NCBI GenBank assembly: GCA_947478935.1
Contig: CANJXV010000055.1
Location: 1-11,265, forward strand
Length of the DNA: 11,265 nucleotides
Direction of reading: 5' to 3'
From: Comamonadaceae bacterium
GTDB lineage: Bacteria > Pseudomonadota > Gammaproteobacteria > Burkholderiales > Burkholderiaceae_C
The translations under genes were made by a program, and so were the position numbers. Numbering within the stretch: the first letter of the stretch is position 1; each line of letters begins with the position of its first letter. Below, piece by piece: positions 6,581 through 11,265 of the stretch. The notes below the pieces were generated by a model that saw only the letters and a list, made by a program, of their open reading frames with translations, was not told the DNA's origin and searched no databases.

Positions 6581-7624
6581 CTAGCCATTGAATGATTCCG
6601 GCGTCTTGGCCTTGCTGCGCGCCTCGTCCCGGGTGATGCGGTTGGACTTGACCAAGGCCATCAGGCTCTGGTCCAAGGTTTGCATGCCTATCCCATTGCC
6701 CGTTTGAATGGTGGAATACATTTGTGCCACTTTGCCTTCGCGTATCAAGTTGCGAATACTGTTGCTACCCAGCATGATTTCATGCGCTGCCACGCGCCCA
6801 TCGTTGGTGATTTTTTTACATAAGGTTTGCGAGATCACTGCTTGCAGCGACTCTGACAACATGGCGCGGACCATTTCTTTTTCGTCACCAGGAAAGACAT
6901 CAATAATTCGGTCAATCGTCTTGGCTGCGCTGGAAGTGTGCAAAGTACCAAATACCAGGTGCCCCGTTTCAGCGGCTGACAGGGCCAACCGTATCGTTTC
7001 CAAGTCGCGCAACTCGCCAACCAAAATCGCGTCCGGATCTTCACGCAAAGCCGAACGTAGCGCTTCGGAAAATCCATGGGTATGGGGCCCCACCTCGCGT
7101 TGGGTAATCAGGCAATTGCGTGAGATATGGACAAACTCAATCGGGTCTTCAATCGTCAGAATATGTCCCTGCATATTCTCATTGAGGTGGTTGACCATAC
7201 CCGCCAGGGTGGTGGATTTGCCTGAGCCGGTTGGGCCGGTCACCAGGACCAGGCCACGTGGTTTGAGGGCGAGATCGGCAAAAATTGTTGGGGCATTGAG
7301 CTGTTCCAGACTTAGGATTTTGCTCGGTATCGTTCTAAATACTGCGCCGGCGCCGCGCAATTGGTTAAAGGCATTCACCCGAAAGCGCGACAGGCCTTCT
7401 ATTTCGAATGAGAAATCAGCCTCTAGGTTTTCTTCAAAGCGCTTGCGCTGCCCGTCGCTCATGATGTCGTAGATCATGGTCAGCACCTCTTTATGCCCCA
7501 TTTCAGGCAGGTTCAGCCGACGTACATCGCCGTGAACCCTTAACATGGGCGGCAAGCCGGCTGACAAATGCAAATCCGAAGCATTGTTTTTATAGCTGAA
7601 AGCCAACAACTGCGATATATCCAT
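6581..7624 (-). CDS. pilT: Type IV pilus retraction ATPase PilT
   Basis: PilT is the main motor for pilus retraction at the inner-membrane platform of the type IV pilus. It is 347 aa here against about 344 in Pseudomonas. The N-terminal PAS-like domain begins with SYKNNASDLHLSAG (10-23). Motifs are Walker A GPTGSGKST (130-138, K136), Asp box ILTIEDPIE (155-163), Walker B AILVGELRD (199-207), His box GHLVFGTLHT (221-230) and the C-terminal retraction motif SIRNLIREGK (289-298), usually written AIRNLIRE. It is first in a probable pilT-pilU unit and divergent from yggS across 70 bp; the same neighbourhood (yggS-pilT-pilU) is known in Pseudomonas. AGGA motifs lie near positions -12 and -4 relative to the ATG. 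No other pilus gene is in the window. Confidence 0.98.
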   Translation of the reverse strand: MDISQLLAFSYKNNASDLHLSAGLPPMLRVHGDVRRLNLPEMGHKEVLTMIYDIMSDGQRKRFEENLEADFSFEIEGLSRFRVNAFNQLRGAGAVFRTIPSKILSLEQLNAPTIFADLALKPRGLVLVTGPTGSGKSTTLAGMVNHLNENMQGHILTIEDPIEFVHISRNCLITQREVGPHTHGFSEALRSALREDPDAILVGELRDLETIRLALSAAETGHLVFGTLHTSSAAKTIDRIIDVFPGDEKEMVRAMLSESLQAVISQTLCKKITNDGRVAAHEIMLGSNSIRNLIREGKVAQMYSTIQTGNGIGMQTLDQSLMALVKSNRITRDEARSKAKTPESFNG

Positions 7625-7694
7625 GGTCCTAATTTCCTATCTCTGGTGCTTGTTTGCCAACAAATAAAATAATTTTAAATGCTTTATTATAATA
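7625..7694. promoter_or_regulatory. AT-rich divergent promoter region of pilT and yggS
   Basis: The half near yggS (7661-7694) is strikingly AT-rich compared with the rest of the window. ATTATAAT at 7686-7693 is self-complementary, so a consensus TATAAT exists on both strands. On the minus strand, TATAAT (7686-7691) with TTGTTT (7708-7713) at 16 bp is a plausible pilT promoter giving a leader of about 55 nt. On the plus strand, TATAAT (7688-7693) is only one base before the yggS ATG, too close for the annotated start. Start sites cannot be fixed by eye. Confidence 0.45.
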
Positions 7695-8378
7695 ATGTTA
7701 GAAATTAAAACAAATTTGGTAAATATTTCGTTTCGCATTGAAAAAGCCTGCAAGGCGGCGGGTCGCGATCTAGCCTCGGTGAGGCTATTGGCGGTCTCCA
7801 AGACTTTCCCTGCGCAGGCCGTTGTGCAGGCCCATGCGGCGGGGCAGGTCGATTTCGGCGAAAACTACATCCAGGAGGGTGTGGAAAAAATCCAGGCTCT
7901 GGCGCATTTACCCTTGGTGTGGCACTGCATTGGCCCGATCCAAAGCAATAAGACAAGACTGGTGGCCGAGCATTTTGACTGGGTGCATTCGGTGGATCGG
8001 CCCAAAATCGCGCAAAGGCTGAGCGAGCAAAGGCCGGCAGGGCACCCGCCGCTGCAGGTTTGCATTCAGGTTAACGTCGATGGCGGTCCGACCAAGGCCG
8101 GCGTCCCGCCGCAACAGGCTGCCGAGTTGGCCAGCCTTATTGCCAGCCTGCCTGGCCTGCGCCTACGCGGCATCATGAGTATTCCCGAGCCTGCGCCTGA
8201 CTTCGCTAGTGCTCTGGCAGTCCATCAGCGCAGCCAGGCGCTGTACAAATCCCTCAAAGCCCAGGGCTTTGACCTGGACACCTTGTCTTTAGGCATGAGC
8301 GCCGATTTAGAAGCCGCCATCCACGCAGGCAGTACGCTGGTACGGGTGGGGGCTGCTATTTTTGGGGCACGCAGCTGA
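7695..8378 (+). CDS. yggS: Pyridoxal-phosphate homeostasis protein, YggS/PROSC family
   Basis: This cytoplasmic PLP-binding protein of the alanine-racemase N-terminal-like fold (fold type III) maintains vitamin B6 and amino/keto-acid balance and has no known catalytic reaction. The 227 aa match E. coli YggS (234 aa). The PLP lysine is K36 in LLAVSKT (31-37). Other family segments are FGENYIQE (54-61), WHCIGPIQSNK (76-86, usually WHFIGPLQSNK), VNVDGGPTKAG (126-136), RGIMSIPEP (158-166) and the phosphate-cradle motif LGMSADLEAAI (199-209). The ATG at 7695 gives the family N-terminus, but there is no Shine-Dalgarno sequence in the AT-rich upstream region. The gene is divergent from pilT. A hairpin follows the stop at 8387-8412. 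Confidence 0.96.
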   Translation: MLEIKTNLVNISFRIEKACKAAGRDLASVRLLAVSKTFPAQAVVQAHAAGQVDFGENYIQEGVEKIQALAHLPLVWHCIGPIQSNKTRLVAEHFDWVHSVDRPKIAQRLSEQRPAGHPPLQVCIQVNVDGGPTKAGVPPQQAAELASLIASLPGLRLRGIMSIPEPAPDFASALAVHQRSQALYKSLKAQGFDLDTLSLGMSADLEAAIHAGSTLVRVGAAIFGARS

Positions 8379-8381
8379 CAG

Positions 8382-8412
8382 AAAAAAAGCCCTCGCTTAT
8401 GAGCAAGGGCTT
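8382..8412 (-). terminator. Strong Rho-independent terminator (minus strand), possibly bidirectional
   Basis: Arms AAGCCCT (8387-8393) and AGGGCTT (8406-8412) enclose a further GCT/AGC pair around a TATG loop (8398-8401). On the minus strand the stem is followed by an unbroken run of seven T (complement of 8382-8388), a textbook terminator for transcription coming from the dacB/SemiSWEET side. On the plus strand it lies nine bases after the yggS stop but has only a poor T-run, so use in that direction is uncertain. Confidence 0.85.
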
Positions 8413-8441
8413 GCAGTTTAAGCTTCAGCGGTGCGACGGTC

Positions 8442-8600
8442 TTAAAAGGTGTAACCCAGGCTGAGCGTGATAACGGAGGGACTCATAGTGACATCCGCAC
8501 TGCGCTCTATGCCCAGGGTGTTGCTGGTCATTTTTGTTTTGACTTGTGCGGTTGACCAATCACCAAATCTATAAGTAGTTTGGAAAAGAAGCCAAATACA
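8442..8600 (-). pseudogene. C-terminal remnant of an outer-membrane beta-barrel protein (OmpW-like)
   Basis: The minus-strand frame ending at TAA 8442 encodes about 50 residues, including FQTTYRFGDWSTAQVKTKMT and ending SPSVITLSLGYTF. A C-terminal phenylalanine after an alternating hydrophobic strand (L-x-L-x-Y-x-F) is the BAM recognition signature of Gram-negative beta barrels. The pattern V-K-T, then T-x-G, then P and G-Y-x-F resembles the last two strands of OmpW-family proteins. A strong terminator follows 29 nt after the stop, as for a genuine gene end. There is no signal peptide, no ATG and no room for the remaining barrel: the SemiSWEET stop is at 8665, and the 8601-8664 segment is unrecognisable in all minus-strand frames. 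Most likely a deletion or rearrangement removed the 5' part. Family assignment is tentative; the barrel C-terminus itself is clearer. Confidence 0.5.
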
Positions 8601-8664
8601 TTGGAATTTCCGCGGTGTTCCTGGCGGCAATTGCACCGACTTCCGCCCTTGTAGTTGACGCAAT

Positions 8665-8922
8665 TCAGGCGCGGTAGCGCAGTTTCATCAGCAAAATCGC
8701 CAGGGCCAGTGACAAGGTGATGCCATTGGCGATGATGACCGGCCAGGCCGTTAGAAGCCAGCCGTAGACCACCCAGTGCGCGATGCCGATGGTCAGCACG
8801 GTGTACATGCCCAGCGAAATACCGCTCACGTCCTTGGTGCGGAAGGTATGCCAGACCTGGGGCAGGAAGGCGACGGTGGTCAGGGTGGCGCCTACGGTGC
8901 CTATGGTGTCGGTTAGGTTCAT
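8665..8922 (-). CDS. SemiSWEET family sugar transporter
   Basis: This 85-residue inner-membrane protein has a single three-helix SWEET/PQ-loop unit, which dimerises to form a sugar uniporter. Predicted helices are about 5-25, 36-57 and 60-80. The PQ motif (P21-Q22, in TTVAFLPQVWHTFRTKD) and the following SGISLGMY are typical. W50 and N66 have the same spacing as the sugar-pocket Trp48/Asn64 I recall from the Leptospira SemiSWEET, which suggests a working pocket. The length is normal for the family. The start lies only 8 bp behind the dacB stop on the same strand, with no distinct ribosome-binding site, so translation probably depends on dacB. The substrate is unknown. Downstream, transcription would run through the barrel remnant to the terminator at 8382-8412. 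Confidence 0.9.
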   Translation of the reverse strand: MNLTDTIGTVGATLTTVAFLPQVWHTFRTKDVSGISLGMYTVLTIGIAHWVVYGWLLTAWPVIIANGITLSLALAILLMKLRYRA

Positions 8923-8930
8923 AAATGTGC

Positions 8931-10355
8931 TTATTTGTCCTGGGCGGACCAGTCCACTAGCGCGTCAAGCACCGGGCGCGCGGCTGCCGCATTGGCATGG
9001 TTGATAAGGGCCACCACTACGTAGCGTTTACCACTGGCCGCATCAACATAGCCAGCGATGGCGTTCACGCCCAAGATGCTGCCAGTCTTGAGGTGGGCAC
9101 TGCCCGCCGCGCGGGCTTTGGAGCGTATGAGCGTGCCGTCGATGCCACTGATGGGAAGGGAAGCGACCAATTCGGGCATCAAAGGTGATCGGTAGGCGTG
9201 TTGCAAAAGCAGGCTTAGTGCGCGCGCGCTGACGCGTTCGCTGCGCGATAGGCCGGCACCGTTGTCCACCAGTGGCGCGTCATCTGTGCCGATCCGTGCT
9301 TCCCACCATTTTTGCAATACGGCGCGCGATTGTTCGGCCCGTGCGGTACCGCTACCACCCTCGCGACCCAGCGTCAAAAAAACTTGCTGGGCCATGACGT
9401 TGTTGCTGTATTTGTTGATTTCGCGCACCACCTCGGCCAGCGGCGGCGAGCGCCACTCCATCAGGGGCTTGGCCTCCAGCAGTTTGGACGGTACCGTGCC
9501 CCAGCGCGCGCTACCGTCCAGGCCCGCACCCATGCCGAGCCAAAGGCCTTGTACCGCACGCGGTGCATAAGTAGCCGGGTCGACATAGGCGATGGGCCAA
9601 ATTTTTTCACCACAACTGCCGGGCAGCGCGCCGCCAAAGCGAATGCGTAAAGGGTCGGAAAAGTCAGCCTTTAGCCCCGCGCGATAGTCGGTGCACGGGC
9701 CGTTGCCTAGCGGCACGCTGTCCTGGGTTTGCACGCCCCACAAAGCTGGGTCGTACTGCACCCGCACCACGCGTCCGGCGGGCTCGGGTGTGAAAGTCAT
9801 GACAATGGATTTGTAATTGATGAGCAGCGCCTCGGGCCGCGCGTTGTAGGGGCGCAGTGGTTCGCCGTCAAACGCCGCTGGGTCTTGGTCGGGCACAAAA
9901 AACGCACTGTTGTCTAGCACGATGTCGCCAGTAATGCGTTGTATGCCCAGGCTTTGCACCCGGCGCAGCAGTAACCATAAGCGTTCTAAGACGAGTTGCG
10001 GATCGCCCTGCCCTTGGATGTACAAATTACCATGGAGCGTGCCATCGCGTATCGGGCCGTCTATGTACACCGGGGTGCTCCAGCTAAAGGCAGGCCCCAG
10101 CAAGTCGAGCGCCGCATAGGTAGTGAGCAACTTCATGACCGAGGCCGCTTGCATGGGCGATTCGCTTCGGTGTTGCAAGCGTGGTGCGGCTTTGGCATCT
10201 TGCGCGTCCACCACCAAGAAGGCGGCGGCGTTGGCTGGGATGCGCGCGCGCTGCAAAGCCTCTTCCACCGCTGCTGGTAGCTGGGCCTGCGCGCTTGCGC
10301 TGACTGTAAATAACAGCCCAGTTATGCCAAGCCGCAGGTGGAGATAAAAACCCAT
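8931..10355 (-). CDS. dacB: Periplasmic D-Ala-D-Ala carboxypeptidase/endopeptidase, PBP4 type
   Basis: This class C penicillin-binding protein (peptidase family S13) removes terminal D-Ala and cuts cross-links in peptidoglycan during wall remodelling. The 474 aa match E. coli PBP4 (477 aa). A Sec signal peptide covers about residues 1-24, with likely cleavage after ASAQA. The three penicilloyl-serine-transferase motifs are present: S-V-M-K (72-75, nucleophile S72, base K75), S-N-N (317-319) and K-T-G (423-425), followed by SILGVNAIAGYV. The inserted domains typical of PBP4 lie between the first two motifs, including NLYIQGQGDPQL (110-121) and NARPEALLINYK (171-182). No Shine-Dalgarno sequence precedes the ATG; a GATAAT ends five bases upstream. 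The gene leads a probable two-gene unit with the SemiSWEET gene. Confidence 0.96.
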   Translation of the reverse strand: MGFYLHLRLGITGLLFTVSASAQAQLPAAVEEALQRARIPANAAAFLVVDAQDAKAAPRLQHRSESPMQAASVMKLLTTYAALDLLGPAFSWSTPVYIDGPIRDGTLHGNLYIQGQGDPQLVLERLWLLLRRVQSLGIQRITGDIVLDNSAFFVPDQDPAAFDGEPLRPYNARPEALLINYKSIVMTFTPEPAGRVVRVQYDPALWGVQTQDSVPLGNGPCTDYRAGLKADFSDPLRIRFGGALPGSCGEKIWPIAYVDPATYAPRAVQGLWLGMGAGLDGSARWGTVPSKLLEAKPLMEWRSPPLAEVVREINKYSNNVMAQQVFLTLGREGGSGTARAEQSRAVLQKWWEARIGTDDAPLVDNGAGLSRSERVSARALSLLLQHAYRSPLMPELVASLPISGIDGTLIRSKARAAGSAHLKTGSILGVNAIAGYVDAASGKRYVVVALINHANAAAARPVLDALVDWSAQDK

Positions 10356-10356
10356 G

Positions 10357-10369
10357 GCTGATTATCAGC
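10357..10369 (-). promoter_or_regulatory. dacB -10 box inside a short palindrome
   Basis: GATAAT (minus strand, 10361-10366) ends five bases before the dacB ATG. It is embedded in GCTGATTATCAGC, an inverted repeat of six-base arms around one base (10357-10369). GTAACA, 17 bp further upstream on the minus strand, matches four of six -35 positions. This suggests a leaderless dacB mRNA. The palindrome could serve a repressor covering the start site, but there is no evidence for a specific regulator. Confidence 0.4.
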
Positions 10370-10414
10370 GGCAAGGTGTGTGTGGTGTTACGGGGTGGGT
10401 ACGGACACAACTGG

Positions 10415-10590
10415 GTTCACTTTACTTTACTTAGCCAAAGAAAAGGCGAGCCAGAGGCCATGGCCCTGCGGGCTGCCTTGCGCTACTCGCGCCGCCCGGG
10501 GTCGGGCGCAAACTCGCTACGCTCAAACAAGCGCCCGCCCTGATCCGTGCGCCGCTGTGTTGCTCAGCACGGCCTAGTGGCCTAGGAAGC
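10415..10590. repeat. Dispersed intergenic repeat of the Burkholderiales type
   Basis: The stretch opens with an imperfect inverted repeat (10425-10445: CTTTACTTAG, one base, CAAAGAAAAG). It continues as a GC-rich block with the palindrome GGCCATGGCC (10456-10465), a GCGCC/GGCGC pair around 10490-10508 and a tandem GGCCTAG (10571-10577 and 10579-10585). One plus-strand frame reads FTLLYLAKEKA. I recall the same L-A-K-E-K signature in many spurious short ORFs predicted from an element scattered between genes in Burkholderiales and Xanthomonadales genomes. No convincing protein is encoded. The exact borders are uncertain, and other copies cannot be checked from this window. Confidence 0.5.
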
Positions 10591-10592
10591 CC

Positions 10593-10607
10593 GCACACCG
10601 CGTGTGC
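10593..10607. repeat. Short perfect hairpin in the dacB-EamA gap
   Basis: GCACAC (10593-10598) and GTGTGC (10602-10607) pair around a three-base CGC loop. It follows the tandem GGCCTAG and lacks a T-run, so it is more likely part of the repeat region than a terminator. The following 10610-10795 stretch is C- and A-rich on the plus strand, with no recognisable gene or RNA. Confidence 0.4.
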
Positions 10608-10805
10608 TCGTTCGCTGCGCTCACCTTGCACACGCGCACCCGCACGGTAGCTGCCGCGACCTCATCCGTAATTGCAGCCGCACCAAGCCCCAATCCATGG
10701 ACTACGACTGCCACCTTCACCAATAGGGGACAACAAACCCGCCCCGCAACCTCCCGCATCAACACCCGTCCCCAGCGCAAAAAAACAAAATTGGGTATTC
10801 CAGCT

Positions 10806-10833
10806 CCCCTTCACCCCCGCGGGGGTGAAGGGG
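10806..10833. repeat. Perfect 28-bp GC-rich palindrome (REP-like)
   Basis: Fourteen-base arms meet without a loop. The left arm is CCCCTTCACCCCCG (10806-10819) and the right arm is its exact complement (10820-10833). A G-rich tail (10834-10841) follows, and a run of seven A (10780-10786) precedes it. One frame across it reads PLHPRGGEGAG, a peptide I recall from spurious ORFs over dispersed palindromic elements in beta- and gammaproteobacteria. It starts 44 bp upstream of the EamA gene, so it could also block read-through into that gene. There is no T-run for a standard terminator. Confidence 0.7.
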
Positions 10834-10863
10834 CGGGGGGGAAGCAGGGGACAAACCAGCGCC

Positions 10864-10869
10864 GATAAT
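10864..10869 (+). promoter_or_regulatory. Candidate -10 box of the EamA gene (leaderless-type arrangement)
   Basis: GATAAT ends seven bases before the ATG at 10877, with no Shine-Dalgarno motif between. The hexamer is identical to the one at dacB on the opposite strand. The -35 region falls next to the G-rich tail of the palindrome and shows no consensus. Confidence 0.45.
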
Positions 10870-10876
10870 CGACGCG

Positions 10877-11265
10877 ATGACTTCTTCTGCCCCCGTCGCA
10901 TCGCCTTCTGGCCTGTCTCCCTCCGCACAAGGCCGCATCGCTGCGGTGGTGACCGTTTCCATTTGGACCGCTTTTATCGTCATCGCCCGCGCCACCGCTG
11001 ACCCCGCGCGCGGCGGTACGCTCTTGCCTTTGGATGTGGTCTATGCACGCTTGTGGGGGGCGGCGCTGGTTTTGTTGCCCTGGGGTTGGTGGATGACGCG
11101 TGCAGCTCGACAGCTGGCAGACCCGCTGGCGCCGGCCCGGGGCTCGCTCGGCGGCGTCTCGCCCTTGCCCTGGGCCATTACCTGGCGCATCGGCTTGTTT
11201 GGCGGCTTGCTCTACGCCACGCTGGCCTATAGCGGTTTTGTGTTCGCACCGGCGGCGCATGCCTC
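10877..11265 (+). CDS. EamA/DMT-superfamily transporter, N-terminal part (runs off the window end)
   Basis: An open frame from ATG 10877 continues to the window edge: 129 codons plus two bases with no stop. The product begins with a polar Ser/Pro-rich tail of about 20 residues. Likely membrane helices follow at about 21-38 (IAAVVTVSIWTAFIVIA), 55-73 (VYARLWGAALVLLPWGWW) and 104-124 (RIGLFGGLLYATLAYSGFVF), then APAAHA. The W-T-A-F-I-V-I-A-R start, the Y-A-R-L-W segment of helix 2 and the L-A-Y-S-G-F-x-x-A-P-A-x-x-A element fit the EamA (drug/metabolite transporter) fold, which normally has ten helices in two repeats. The substrate cannot be inferred. It is transcribed away from dacB and may have a leaderless mRNA, given the GATAAT seven bases upstream. 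Confidence 0.75.
   Translation, partial: MTSSAPVASPSGLSPSAQGRIAAVVTVSIWTAFIVIARATADPARGGTLLPLDVVYARLWGAALVLLPWGWWMTRAARQLADPLAPARGSLGGVSPLPWAITWRIGLFGGLLYATLAYSGFVFAPAAHA

Noticed and set aside
6708..7472. 254-codon plus-strand open frame opposite pilT
   Set aside because: pilT on the other strand is unmistakable. The antisense frame gives a composition-biased peptide with no recognisable motif.
5396..7624. Recent duplication of pilT to give pilU
   Set aside because: The two proteins share the ATPase core but differ throughout in Walker A context and C-terminal tail. They are the ancient PilT/PilU pair found across many proteobacteria.
8601..8663. Extending the barrel remnant to a complete small gene starting at a TTG (8663)
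   Set aside because: The first 20 or so residues are not barrel-like, there is no signal peptide or ribosome-binding site, and the TTG begins just after the SemiSWEET stop. A remnant explains it better.
10380..10928. Several short open frames on both strands in the dacB-EamA gap
   Set aside because: They read across palindromic repeat DNA, give Pro/Arg/Ala-rich peptides typical of such elements and lack credible start signals.
1..11265. CRISPR array, tRNA or rRNA genes, insertion sequence, prophage or defence island
   Set aside because: No regularly spaced repeats, cloverleaf sequences, transposase or integrase motifs, or defence-protein motifs were seen on either strand. The gene content is core housekeeping.

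Overview
The window reads as ordinary core chromosome of a Burkholderiales betaproteobacterium, most likely a Comamonadaceae member (Rhodoferax/Polaromonas-like). This rests on the protein sequences, the gene neighbourhoods, the moderately high GC content and a dispersed intergenic repeat that I recall from that group. The family placement is inference; no 16S or other marker is present. Twelve genes are complete or continue off an edge in good condition (ten complete, two cut by the window ends). One further gene survives only as a 3' remnant. I see no tRNA, rRNA, CRISPR array, transposase or phage gene.

Layout: 1-76 is the 5' end of a glutathione S-transferase gene (minus), divergent from purB (141-1520, plus). 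Facing purB is rsmI (minus). rsmI is divergent from yraN, and their start codons overlap. yraN is followed by a SIS-domain gene (diaA/gmhA type) and a two-BON-domain lipoprotein gene (dolP). The order rsmI / yraN / diaA / dolP is that of the E. coli yraL-yraP cluster without lpoA. On the minus strand, pilT, pilU (type IV pilus retraction ATPases) and a beta-hydroxyacid dehydrogenase gene follow one another. yggS (PLP homeostasis) is divergent from pilT. Downstream of yggS is a strong minus-strand terminator and the C-terminal remnant of a beta-barrel outer-membrane protein. Then come a SemiSWEET sugar transporter gene and dacB (PBP4-type DD-peptidase), both minus. A 521-bp stretch without genes carries two repeat-like elements, one containing a perfect 28-bp palindrome. 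The window ends inside an EamA/DMT transporter gene (plus).

The genes serve housekeeping roles: purine synthesis, 16S rRNA methylation, replication initiation or heptose metabolism, envelope integrity, pilus retraction, cofactor homeostasis and cell-wall maturation. I found no convincing undescribed multi-gene system. The points most worth a second look are: a recurring arrangement in which a -10-like hexamer lies 5-7 nt before ATG with no ribosome-binding site (predicted leaderless mRNAs for purB, diaA, dacB and the EamA gene); a DiaA-like protein that keeps the two catalytic residues of GmhA; the outer-membrane protein remnant whose terminator outlived it; and the palindromic repeats upstream of the EamA gene.
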